Assembly (NCBI GenBank): GCA_963825765.1
Contig: CAWGUU010000019.1
Span: forward strand, 1 to 64,000
DNA: 64,000 nucleotides
Source: CAWGUU01 sp963825765
Lineage (GTDB): Bacteria > Actinomycetota > Acidimicrobiia > Acidimicrobiales > AC-14
Direction: 5' to 3'
Below are positions 50,012 through 57,994 of this stretch, in pieces. A program made the translations under genes and the position numbers. How positions within the stretch are numbered: the first letter of the stretch is position 1; every line of letters begins with the position of its first letter. The notes under the pieces are model-generated. The model ran no database searches. It had not been told where the DNA came from and worked only from the letters and a program-made list of their open reading frames with translations.

Positions 50012-50479
50012 TCAGGGAGCGTCGCGGACGAGGAAGTCGACGACCAGGCTGACGGGGCCCGTCACCGACACTGCGTGCGCCACGCCGGGAGGGATCGGCT
50101 GGCTGTCGCCGACGGTCAGCTCTCGGTGGATCGGGGGATCGGTCTCCATCGAGATGGCGACGGAGCCTTCGATGACGCGGAGGCGGCCCCACACGCCTTC
50201 GGCCACGCGATGCGCCTTCCGCAGGCGGGGCGGGAGCGTGTCGGCGTCGAATGGCCCCGCGGTGCGCGAGACGTGGAGCGGGCCGGGGAGCTCGGCGCGG
50301 TCGCACAGCGGGCAGGCCAGGTCGGCACCGATGCGAGCGGCGCGCCCGGCTGCGGTCGTCACCCAGGGACGGTCCTGGAACGGGGGTCGGTGGCGTACGT
50401 GCTGGCCGTGGAGGCAGGACAGCTCCGCCACCCACTCACCGTCGTCGTCCTGGTGAAACCCCGAGATCACCCGCCTCAA
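50012..50479 (-). CDS. DUF3565-DUF1971 fusion (cupin-like) protein
   Basis: 155 aa from TTG 50479 (GGAGGA just upstream; GTG 50470 also possible). First half: ISGFHQDDDGEWVAELSCLHGQHVRHRPP and RPWVT, ending in a CPLCD zinc pair, typical of DUF3565. Second half: PPRLRKAHRVAEGVWGRLRVIEGSV and IPPGVAHAV, typical of DUF1971/TehB-like cupins. The two are usually separate proteins. Role unknown. Confidence 0.75.
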   Translation of the reverse strand: MRRVISGFHQDDDGEWVAELSCLHGQHVRHRPPFQDRPWVTTAAGRAARIGADLACPLCDRAELPGPLHVSRTAGPFDADTLPPRLRKAHRVAEGVWGRLRVIEGSVAISMETDPPIHRELTVGDSQPIPPGVAHAVSVTGPVSLVVDFLVRDAP

Positions 50480-50554
50480 CGGTCCTCCGACACCTGGTAA
50501 GGATGCCCTGCCCACCAAACCGCTCTGACGACATGAAGACATACCGTGTGGGGC

Positions 50555-51769
50555 ATGGGTCTACTGAGCGACAATCCGATGCAGGAAGCCTTCGGTCAGC
50601 GAGCATTGCTGTGGGCCACCAAGGGCGGAGCGGACTTCGGCGAGTGCCTGAGCACCGTGGCGCGGGTTGGCAGCGGTGGGAACGACGAGTGGTACCGGGA
50701 GTGGATGTCGACCGGCGACCGGTTGGTCGGGATCGGCGAGACGAGCGAGGCCGGCGGTCACCGCGCCAGCGCACGCGAGGCCTATTTCAGGGCCGCCAGC
50801 TACTACCACGTCAGCTATATGCCGCTCTTCGGGAAACCCGTCGACCCGAGGCTCGTAGCGGCTTTCGACAAGGAGACGGACGCATTCCGCCGGGCGGCGG
50901 ACCTGAGCTCACCGAAGGTTCAGGCGCTCGAGATTCCCTTCGAAGGCGGAACCCTGCCGGCGTACCTGGCAACGCCGGACGACTCCGGAGCGCCGCGCCC
51001 GACGATCCTGCAGACCAACGGCTACGACTCCGACGTGCACGAGATGTACTTCTCGCACGCCCCTGCGGCCGTGGCGAGGGGCTACAACTGGTTGGGCTTC
51101 GACGGACCGGGCCAGGGACGCACCCTTGTCCGCGACAACATCCCGATGCGTCCCAACTGGGAGACAGTGGTGACGCCGGTGATCGACGAGGTCTCACGCC
51201 GGCCCGAGGTCGATCCCGACCGGATCGTCCTCGTCGGATGGAGCTTCGGCGGGTTCCTGGCGCCGCGCGCGGCCTCGTTCGAGCATCGCCTCGCCGCCCT
51301 GGTGGCCGATCCCGGGCAGTGGGACATGGGCAAGGCGCTGGTGTCGATGATGCCTCTCTCGGACGCCGACAAGGCCCGCTTCCCCGACGTGGACCCGTCC
51401 TGTCTGGACCCGATGGTCGAGTACCTCCAGAGCGACACGACCGACCCCATGCTGAGGTGGCGCCTCATTCAGCGGGCGCTGTGGGTGCACGGTGTGGATT
51501 CGTTCTTCGACTACGTCGCGGCCGCGGTCGAGTACGAGCTGTCGTCGGTCGTAGCCGGTATCTCGTGTCCGACGATGCTGACGGCCGCCGAGGGTGACCC
51601 GACGGCCGCCGGCGCGGAACTGCTCTACGAGGCGTTGCAGGTGCCGAAGGTACTGGTCCGCTTCTCCGAGGCGGAAGGGGCCGGGGGCCATTGCGAGACG
51701 ATGGCGCGTGCGTTGTACGAACAGCGCGTCTTCGACTGGCTGGACGACACCCTCCCCCCGGCTGGCTGA
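50555..51769 (+). CDS. Alpha/beta hydrolase, FrsA/DUF1100-like
   Basis: 404 aa from ATG 50555 (GTG 50546 also in frame). An N-terminal helical cap (ASAREAYFRAASYYHVSYMP) is followed by the hydrolase: LQTNGYDSDVHEM, FDGPGQGRTL, nucleophile VLVGWSFGGFLAPR, and His in AGGHCETM. Relatives include 2,6-dihydroxypseudooxynicotine and related C-C hydrolases. Substrate not assignable. Confidence 0.8.
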   Translation: MGLLSDNPMQEAFGQRALLWATKGGADFGECLSTVARVGSGGNDEWYREWMSTGDRLVGIGETSEAGGHRASAREAYFRAASYYHVSYMPLFGKPVDPRLVAAFDKETDAFRRAADLSSPKVQALEIPFEGGTLPAYLATPDDSGAPRPTILQTNGYDSDVHEMYFSHAPAAVARGYNWLGFDGPGQGRTLVRDNIPMRPNWETVVTPVIDEVSRRPEVDPDRIVLVGWSFGGFLAPRAASFEHRLAALVADPGQWDMGKALVSMMPLSDADKARFPDVDPSCLDPMVEYLQSDTTDPMLRWRLIQRALWVHGVDSFFDYVAAAVEYELSSVVAGISCPTMLTAAEGDPTAAGAELLYEALQVPKVLVRFSEAEGAGGHCETMARALYEQRVFDWLDDTLPPAG

Positions 51770-51789
51770 CCCGCCGGGAGCCGGCGGAG

Positions 51790-51954
51790 CTACTCGTCAG
51801 CGGTGGGGCTCGTCTGGAACGGAGCCCGCGGCGCCTCGACGTCCCGCCGGGTGAGGGGGTCGTTGCTGCCGCCACCGTCCTCGGTGGTGCCGTCTTTGCC
51901 GTCGGCGGCACCCGACTCGTCCGCCCGCTGCGCTTCGTTCGGCCGCTCCGTCAT
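51790..51954 (-). CDS. Small acidic hypothetical protein
   Basis: 54 aa from ATG 51954, with CGGAGG five bases upstream. Composition is Asp/Glu/Gly-rich (DESGAADGKDGTTEDGGG), likely disordered. Nothing else covers this stretch on either strand convincingly. Ends close to the convergent hydrolase stop. Function unknown. Confidence 0.5.
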   Translation of the reverse strand: MTERPNEAQRADESGAADGKDGTTEDGGGSNDPLTRRDVEAPRAPFQTSPTADE

Positions 51955-52076
51955 ATCGCCTCCGTGGACCCGATTGCGTGGCCCGTTTCTTCCCGGGCCG
52001 CCCGATCGTCAATCGGGAACGCCTCGGGACTCATCGAAGCGACGGGCCGCCCGAACAACGTCGGGCCGTTTGATGC

Positions 52077-53192
52077 TCACCGTTCCGTCCTGGTTGCATT
52101 GGTGTGGTCGGTCGGCTCTTGCATGGCCTCGATTCCGCCGGTGCCGTCCGCCGCTGCGTCTGACACCACCGGACCTGTGGATCGTTCCAAATCCGCGCGA
52201 CGGTCTCGTGCGTCGGCGCGCAGCGACGCGACGACGGAGGCCGTGATGACGGCGGCGATGACGCCGAGTGAGACGAAGGTCGGGAGGTGTATTTCGAAGG
52301 GTCGGCCGATCACGAGCATCTTCACGCCGACGAAGGCGAGGATGACGCCGAGCCCGACGTTGAGGTACCGGAACCTGCCTTGCATGCCCCCCAGCAGGAA
52401 GTAGAGCGACCGAAGCCCCAGGATCGCGAACGCGTTGGCGGCGAACACGATGAACGGTTCACGGCTGACGGCCAAGATGGCAGGGACGGAGTCGACGGCG
52501 AACAGCACGTCGGTCGCTTCGATGAGCACGAGCACGGCGAACAGCGGTGTGGCGAGGCGCTTCCCGTTCTCCCGGGTGAAGAGCTTCTGGCCGTCGTAGC
52601 GATCGGTCGTGGGCACGATCCGACGAACGAGCCGCATGGCGACGTTGTTGTTGTAGTCGACCTCCTCGGACTCGTCGTGGTGGGCGATCTTCCAGGCCGT
52701 GTACAGCAGGAACGCGCCGAAGATGTAGAGGACCCACTCGAAGTGTTCGATGAGCGATACACCGGCGAAGATGAAGATTCCTCGCAGGACCAGCGCCCCG
52801 AAGATGCCCCAGAACAGGACACGGAACTGATACTCGCGGGGCACCGCGAAGAACGAGAAGATCACCGCCCACACGAACACGTTGTCGATCGAGAGGCTCT
52901 TCTCGATGAGGAACCCGGCGTAGTACTCGCCGCCAGCCTGGCCTCCCTGCCAGACGAGGAGGACGACACCGAAGGCCAGGCCTATCGAGATCCATACGGC
53001 GGACTCGATGGCGGCTTCCTTGAGGGTGATGACGTGGGCGTTTCGGTGCACGAGCAGGAGGTCGAAGACCAGCATTGCGACGATGGCGCCGATCAGGGCG
53101 AACCAGACCCAAACCGGCACGTCGAAGCTGGCGAACTCGGCGCCTGAGCTGTTCGCTGCCGCCAGCGTCATCGTTGCGGTGGACGTGAGCAT
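52077..53192 (-). CDS. TerC-family integral membrane protein
   Basis: 371 aa from ATG 53192. Nine or so helices with the TerC/Alx acidic motifs: EKSLSIDNVFVWAV and LIEATDVLFAVDSVPA, which bind metal in relatives linked to Mn export and redox homeostasis. C-terminal ~50 residues are acidic and disordered. The upstream gene ends 16 bases before its start, so no room exists for a yybP-ykoY Mn riboswitch. Confidence 0.88.
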   Translation of the reverse strand: MLTSTATMTLAAANSSGAEFASFDVPVWVWFALIGAIVAMLVFDLLLVHRNAHVITLKEAAIESAVWISIGLAFGVVLLVWQGGQAGGEYYAGFLIEKSLSIDNVFVWAVIFSFFAVPREYQFRVLFWGIFGALVLRGIFIFAGVSLIEHFEWVLYIFGAFLLYTAWKIAHHDESEEVDYNNNVAMRLVRRIVPTTDRYDGQKLFTRENGKRLATPLFAVLVLIEATDVLFAVDSVPAILAVSREPFIVFAANAFAILGLRSLYFLLGGMQGRFRYLNVGLGVILAFVGVKMLVIGRPFEIHLPTFVSLGVIAAVITASVVASLRADARDRRADLERSTGPVVSDAAADGTGGIEAMQEPTDHTNATRTER

Positions 53193-53208
53193 CCGTATCT
53201 CCGTTCGG

Positions 53209-53844
53209 TCAGAGGCTGGTAGTGCGCGGTGTGGGAGCCGTCTTCACGGAGGTCGCGGGTCCGACGAAAACCGGCACCGGCGCGTGCGTCGCCAGCTTCT
53301 GGGTTGCGCCGCGACCAGCGAGATGCGAGCGAGCAGCGGTCCGACGGCCAACGACGATGAGCTCGTACCCGTGGTCGGCGGCGAAGTGCTGGAGCGCATG
53401 ACTCGGCTCGCCGAAGAGGATCACAGTGTCGACAGGCGCCTTGATGGCGACGGCGATGTCGCCGACCAGGGCATCGAGTCGTGCCTGTGTCTCGCGCTGC
53501 GTCGCCTGCCCGCGCGCCGTCGACGCGGCTTCGAGGTCGACCACCGCGGCGACGGTGAGGGAGGTCATCTCCGATCCCAGGAGGTCCAACACCGACTCCA
53601 GGGCAGCCGCCGCTTCCGAGGATCCGTCGTCGGCCACCAGCACGTCGAGGCGGCCCGGGTGTGTCGGACTGACAGGTTCTGGCGGACGGTGCCGGTCAGA
53701 GCTCACCGCAAGGGGGAGCGCGAGCGGCCCTAGGACGATGAACAGGACTGCCCAGGCGAAGGTGTCGTGGCCGCGGTGGTGCATCACCACCACGGCAACC
53801 ACGCCGAGGCCGAGCCACCCGGCGGCTATGAACAGGAGCGACAC
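53209..53844 (-). CDS. Membrane-anchored universal stress protein
   Basis: 211 aa from GTG 53844, with GGGAGG eight bases upstream. Two N-terminal helices (LLFIAAGWLGLGVVAVVVM and WAVLFIVLGPLALPLAV) are followed by a UspA domain: LDVLVADDGS at ~75 and VVGRRTAARSH near the nucleotide site (the G2XG9GS pattern is only partly kept). It likely forms an operon with terC. Confidence 0.78.
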   Translation of the reverse strand: MSLLFIAAGWLGLGVVAVVVMHHRGHDTFAWAVLFIVLGPLALPLAVSSDRHRPPEPVSPTHPGRLDVLVADDGSSEAAAALESVLDLLGSEMTSLTVAAVVDLEAASTARGQATQRETQARLDALVGDIAVAIKAPVDTVILFGEPSHALQHFAADHGYELIVVGRRTAARSHLAGRGATQKLATHAPVPVFVGPATSVKTAPTPRTTSL

Positions 53845-53974
53845 GGTGACCTCCCGACTATGGAGCCGACGGCTGCACGAGCGCGATCCAACGAAAGCTC
53901 CTCTCACGAAATGACATAGGGACCGACGTGCCGCGCGATGACGACACGCCCGACGCGCCGACGTACGGCGCGTG

Positions 53975-54355
53975 TCAGTCAGTGATGGTCGGCGGGCCCC
54001 GTCTCGGCGTGCAGCGAGTCGAAACGACCGGCGAGTGTCGCCTGGACAGCGACATGCGCGGCCATCGCCCAGCTCTCGGTTGTACCTGCCGATTACGGCT
54101 CGCAGGCCGCCGTCGCCGCGTCTGAGCATCGCGGCTGGTGACGGCCTCCTCGAACGGCACTTCGCCGGTGACCGTCTCCTGCGCGGTGGTGGCCACCGTG
54201 GCAACCAGGCCGCCCACCGCCAGGCCTATGGCCGCGAGCACGGTGGCGAGGAGCACCACGACGCCCCGCGCCTTTCGATCGCCGATGTGCCGGCGACGGC
54301 CGCGTGCCCGACGGCTGCCGAGGGTTGGCCTCGGCGTTGGCACTCGGAAGATCAT
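53975..54355 (-). CDS. Possible small single-pass membrane protein
   Basis: Up to 126 aa from ATG 54355, with GGAGAGG five bases upstream. Residues ~28-52 are a clear membrane helix (GVVVLLATVLAAIGLAVGG), preceded by an Arg-rich segment. The last ~50 residues are Arg/Pro-rich and look less like coding sequence, so the true gene may be shorter or broken. Confidence 0.4.
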   Translation of the reverse strand: MIFRVPTPRPTLGSRRARGRRRHIGDRKARGVVVLLATVLAAIGLAVGGLVATVATTAQETVTGEVPFEEAVTSRDAQTRRRRPASRNRQVQPRAGRWPRMSLSRRHSPVVSTRCTPRRGPPTITD

Positions 54356-54654
54356 CGGCCTCTCCGGTTGTTCGGGTTCGATCAACCGAAGGTCTCTCCC
54401 GCCCCCGGATGAGGGGCCGCGATCTCCGGGCCGAGGCCGTGATGACGGGGACCGCGTGATGGGGATACTCCCCTTCGACGCCGGAACTGTACCGCAGGAT
54501 CCGTCGGGTACATGGCCCAGGGCCGCCTTTGGGCAGGCACCCCCCCAAGGTCGCGATTCCTGCGCCGGTAGCTGTGGCCTTTCAGGTTTGAATCGGTGGG
54601 AGATCCGCCGCCGCGCTCGCCGGTCAGCGGTCGGGTTCACCAGGTCGTCGCCAC

Positions 54655-54686
54655 TTGACCTTCGAGTCGACTCAAAGGTTTATGGT
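54655..54686 (+). promoter_or_regulatory. MerR-type promoter and operator
   Basis: TTGACC (54655-54660) and TATGGT (54681-54686) are separated by 20 bases, the long spacing typical of MerR-regulated promoters. The spacer holds the near-perfect palindrome CCTTCGAGTCGACTCAAAGG (54659-54678). The start codon at 54693 leaves essentially no leader, so autoregulated leaderless expression is likely. Confidence 0.65.
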
Positions 54687-54692
54687 CCCGGT

Positions 54693-55418
54693 ATGGGATA
54701 CCGGATCTCCGAGCTCGCCGACCGCAGCGGGTTCCCCGCGTCGACGCTGCGGTACTACGAGACCGTCGGTCTGCTGCCCACGCCGGGGCGGACCGAGGCC
54801 GGATATCGGGTGTACGACGACGAGGCCGTCGAACGTCTTCGGTTCATCGGTCGGGCCAAGGCGATGGGCCTCTCGCTCGACGACATCGCCGACCTCGTCG
54901 GACTGTGGGCCGATGGCCCGTGCTCGATGCTGCACGGTCGCCTGCTTGCGCTCCTGGACGGCAAGGTCGACGAGGTGCGGGGCCGGGTCGCCGAACTGGC
55001 GAGCTTTGCCGCTCAGCTCGACCATGTGCGGGCGACGCTGGACGCCACCGAGCCGGCAGCGCGCTGCGGGCCCGGCTGTGGCTGCGACGGCGAGCTCCCG
55101 GCCGCGCCTGCGACGCCCGCAGCGTGCACCCTGTCCTCCGACGACGCCGCCGACCGCTCGACGGCGTGGGCCGAACTGCTCGGACACGCGGTCGAGCGCC
55201 ATCGGACCCCCGCCGGCATCCGGGTGCGGCTGCCCGACGACCCCGCAGTGGTGGCCCGGGCCGCCGACCTCGCCGTGCGGGAGGTCGGCTGCTGTGCATT
55301 CTTCTCCTTCTCGCTCACCGTGGAGGCGGGCGGGGTGTGGCTGGAGGTGACCGCGCCCGCCAGCGACGGCCAAGCCGTGCTCGACTCGCTGTTCGGACCG
55401 GTGACGACCGGGGCCTAG
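54693..55418 (+). CDS. MerR-family metal/thiol-responsive regulator
   Basis: 241 aa from ATG 54693. The MerR HTH (YRISELADRSGFPASTLRYYETVGLLP) and dimer helix are standard. The effector part has CGPGCGCDG at ~128-136. A further ~100-residue domain ends ADLAVREVGCCAFFSFSLT and DSLFGP, which recurs in actinobacterial MerR proteins; its Cys pair could bind a soft metal. The target may be itself or a distant gene. Confidence 0.82.
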   Translation: MGYRISELADRSGFPASTLRYYETVGLLPTPGRTEAGYRVYDDEAVERLRFIGRAKAMGLSLDDIADLVGLWADGPCSMLHGRLLALLDGKVDEVRGRVAELASFAAQLDHVRATLDATEPAARCGPGCGCDGELPAAPATPAACTLSSDDAADRSTAWAELLGHAVERHRTPAGIRVRLPDDPAVVARAADLAVREVGCCAFFSFSLTVEAGGVWLEVTAPASDGQAVLDSLFGPVTTGA

Positions 55419-55430
55419 ACTGGTCCGCTC

Positions 55431-56057
55431 ATGGCAGAGGTAGCGCTCGAAGCAGAGGTTGGCCGTTCCACCGGATCCCGGCCGTCGCGCCGGTTGCGGG
55501 CCGAGGGAAAGGTGCCGGCCGTGCTGTACGGCCACGGCATCGCACCCCAGACCCTGGCCGTCGACCGCAAGGCCCTCAGGTTCGCGCTGAACCAGGAAGC
55601 CGGTCTCAACGCCCTCATCGGGCTGGAGGTCGAGGGCACCCGCCACCTGGCCATGGCCCGCCAGCTGCAGCGTGACCCGCTGAAGGGCACGGTGTCCCAC
55701 GTCGACTTCGTGATCGTCCGCCGCGACGAGATCGTCAGCGTGGAGGTGCCGGTGCGGCTGGTCGGCGAGGCCCTCGAGGTCGAGCGGGCCGACGGTCTCA
55801 TCGAGCAGCAGCTGTTCGACCTGATGGTCCACGCCCTGCCGGCCGACATCCCCAACTCCGTCGAGGTGGACATCTCCGGTCTCGTTATCGGCGACGCCGT
55901 CCGGGTGTCCGACCTGAACCTGCCCGACGGCGTGACCACGGACCTGGACCCCGAGGACCCCGTCGTCCTCGCCCAGGCGGCCAGGCGGGCCGAGGAAGAG
56001 GAAGAGGCCGAGGTCGAGGTCGAGGTCGCGGAGGGCGACACCGACACCGAGGAATAG
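55431..56057 (+). CDS. rplY: Ribosomal protein bL25 (Ctc type)
   Basis: 208 aa from ATG 55431. N-terminal 5S rRNA-binding domain (RLRAEGKVPAVLYGHGI) plus C-terminal TL5/Ctc domain. Acidic tail EEEEEAEVEVEVAEG at the end. Amber stop at 56055. Reading frame continues without other stops into pth, which follows in the same frame. Confidence 0.93.
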   Translation: MAEVALEAEVGRSTGSRPSRRLRAEGKVPAVLYGHGIAPQTLAVDRKALRFALNQEAGLNALIGLEVEGTRHLAMARQLQRDPLKGTVSHVDFVIVRRDEIVSVEVPVRLVGEALEVERADGLIEQQLFDLMVHALPADIPNSVEVDISGLVIGDAVRVSDLNLPDGVTTDLDPEDPVVLAQAARRAEEEEEAEVEVEVAEGDTDTEE

Positions 56058-56060
56058 GCG

Positions 56061-56663
56061 CTGCCGCCGAGAACGGGCGAGGCCGCGGATCTCCTCGTCG
56101 TCGGCCTCGGCAACCCCGGGCCGGAGTACGACGGCACCCGTCACAACCTGGGGGCCGAGGTGGTTGTCCTGCTGGCCGACCGCCACGGCGGCTCGCTGCG
56201 CAAAGGCCGGGAGAAGGCCCAGGTCGCCGAGCTCAGGGCCGACGGGCGGTTCATGGCCGTCGCCTTCCCGCAGACGTACGTGAACCTCTCCGGGGAGTCG
56301 GTCGCACGCCTGGTGCGGCGGTACGGCATCGAGGACCTGAGCCGGCTGGTGGTGGTGCACGACGAGCTCGACCTGCCGATGGGCAGGGTCAAGGTGAAGG
56401 TCGGTGGCGGCACGGCGGGCCACAACGGCCTCGAGTCGATCAAGGCCCACCTGCACTCGAGCGACTTCGTCAGAGTGCGGGTCGGGATCGGCAAGCCGCC
56501 CGGTCGCCAGGCGGGCGCCGACTTCGTGCTGCGCCGGCCCGGCAAGGCCGCCCGCGCCGAGCTCGACGTGGCGGTGCAGGAGGCGGCCGACGCCGTCGAC
56601 CTCGTCCTGGCCGAGGGTGCCGGTCCCGCCATGAACCGGTTCAACACCGCGCCGCCCGCCTGA
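56061..56663 (+). CDS. pth: Peptidyl-tRNA hydrolase
   Basis: 200 aa from CTG 56061, with GAGGAA six bases upstream (inside the end of rplY). No ATG, GTG or TTG exists before the conserved VGLGNPGPEYDGTRHN, which holds catalytic His; GTG 56160 would delete it. Other family parts: PQTYVNLSGESV, VHDELDLPMG, GGTAGHNGLES. It releases peptides from stalled peptidyl-tRNA. rplY-pth order is classical. Confidence 0.88.
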   Translation: MPPRTGEAADLLVVGLGNPGPEYDGTRHNLGAEVVVLLADRHGGSLRKGREKAQVAELRADGRFMAVAFPQTYVNLSGESVARLVRRYGIEDLSRLVVVHDELDLPMGRVKVKVGGGTAGHNGLESIKAHLHSSDFVRVRVGIGKPPGRQAGADFVLRRPGKAARAELDVAVQEAADAVDLVLAEGAGPAMNRFNTAPPA

Positions 56664-56695
56664 CTGGCCTGCCGCGCCGGGCCGGGGCGCCGGCG

Positions 56696-56742
56696 AACTG
56701 GGGTCACACATCCGCGTATGGCGCGGTTGCGTGTCACCAGTT
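56696..56742. repeat. REP-like palindrome, copy C
   Basis: AACTGGGGTCACAC and GTGTCACCAGTT flank CCGCGTATGGCGCGG. Core GCGTATGGCGCGGTTG is identical to copy B. It lies 32 bases after pth. Confidence 0.65.
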
Positions 56743-57190
56743 GGTGCCAATGGGATCTGCCCAATAGATGTGCCAAAGGGATGTGGAACACCGGCTGACA
56801 GGTTGTTGAAAAGCTGCAGAAAACCGGACCTTTTGCAACAGTCGAGGTCTGGACCGGGGACCGGGTGGGGCCGGTCCGGGATACGCCGTGCGGCGGCTCT
56901 TGCAGAGCCGTGACCAGGGCCGATATGGCTCAGGTGCGACGCCGTGGCCGCGCCCGGGCCCAAGCCCGTCTGGACCGCTCCGCCTCTGCCATGGTCGGTC
57001 CTCCTCTCGGCTCGATGCCCATTGCCCATGAAATCGGGCCCGAGTAGGGTGGGCGAGGCCCGCTCGATGGTCCCGACTCACGTGCCATAGATCGAGCAAT
57101 CGGTTTCGTGCATTTGCTCGACAACCGCGGCGACAGCGGGGATATTCATCGAGGCAGCGTGGTTGGGGGAGCCATGGGACAGGTAGGCGC
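56743..57190. other. Unassigned stretch with several stem-loops
   Basis: No convincing protein gene. It holds hairpins CGGCTCT-TGC-AGAGCCG (56894-56910) and GGACCGG...CCGGTCC (56851-56877), plus a locally A/T-richer part near 56800-56840. On the minus strand a 20-codon Arg-rich frame (56992-56930) has a strong GGAGG eight bases upstream. It could be a structured leader or small RNA; not identified. Confidence 0.4.
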
Positions 57191-57928
57191 GTGACGTGCG
57201 GCGGGGGCACGAATGGCGGGCGGCCGAGCGTGCGAGGACGGTTCGCCGTGGGCGGCGGTCCCCTCGTCCAGGCCCCCCTCGCACGGGACGCTCTGAACCA
57301 CGGCGACGACCTCCTCGAGCGGGTCCTCGCCGCCGGCACCGCAGAGGGCGCACCACCGCGGCCGCCGGCAGACCAGCACCCGCCGCCGCGGGAGTCCCGC
57401 CTCGACGACCTCGAAGCCCGTCTGGCCCGGCTGGAGTCGGGGGCCGAGGACGTCCCGGCGCTCAGGCGGGGGCTCGTCGCCCTGGCCCGGGCCCACCGAG
57501 CCGACTCGGCGCGGATCGAATCGATTCCCGGAGCCGTCGAGCGTCTTGTGGCTCAGCAGCTGAAGCGGTTCGTCGAGGAGCGCGTCGAGCCCCCGGTGGA
57601 GGACGGTTCGTCCCTGTCCGACGACGTCGAGGGGATCTACAAGCAGCTCGACCGGGTCGCCGAACTGATCGACGCCCGGAACGCCGCCTTCGACTCGTCG
57701 CTCGCCCGCATCGAGGAGCTCGAGCTGTCGGTCGGCAGGCTGCGCCGCAACCTCGAGCGTGCGCTTCGCCCGCCCACCGAGGCGACCTCGGTGCGGGCAA
57801 CTGGCCTCGCCGATCCTCGGACTCAAACGGCCCTGCCGACGCTCTCCGAAGACAGGCTGGCGGCGTCGATCGACGCCGCCCTCGGGCGGGCCCGCCGCCT
57901 TGGCGACCAGTCCCGAGGGCTCGACTGA
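57191..57928 (+). CDS. Coiled-coil hypothetical protein
   Basis: 245 aa from GTG 57191. Gly/Pro-rich start, then long helices with heptad pattern (RLDDLEARLARLESG, IEELELSVGRLRRNLERAL). No known family. Same strand as mfd, 66 bases apart. The start is uncertain because the first 35 residues look unstructured. Confidence 0.5.
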   Translation: MTCGGGTNGGRPSVRGRFAVGGGPLVQAPLARDALNHGDDLLERVLAAGTAEGAPPRPPADQHPPPRESRLDDLEARLARLESGAEDVPALRRGLVALARAHRADSARIESIPGAVERLVAQQLKRFVEERVEPPVEDGSSLSDDVEGIYKQLDRVAELIDARNAAFDSSLARIEELELSVGRLRRNLERALRPPTEATSVRATGLADPRTQTALPTLSEDRLAASIDAALGRARRLGDQSRGLD

Positions 57929-57994
57929 GGGCTGCGGAAGTACCCGTTCCACCGGTCGTACGCTCGATCCCGTGAATCCCCGGCTGGATCGTCC

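Noticed and set aside
53193..53208. yybP-ykoY manganese riboswitch before terC
   Set aside because: Only 16 bases separate terC from the upstream gene, too few for the aptamer.
57078..57149. A 23-codon minus-strand frame
   Set aside because: No ribosome site and no similarity; too short to support.
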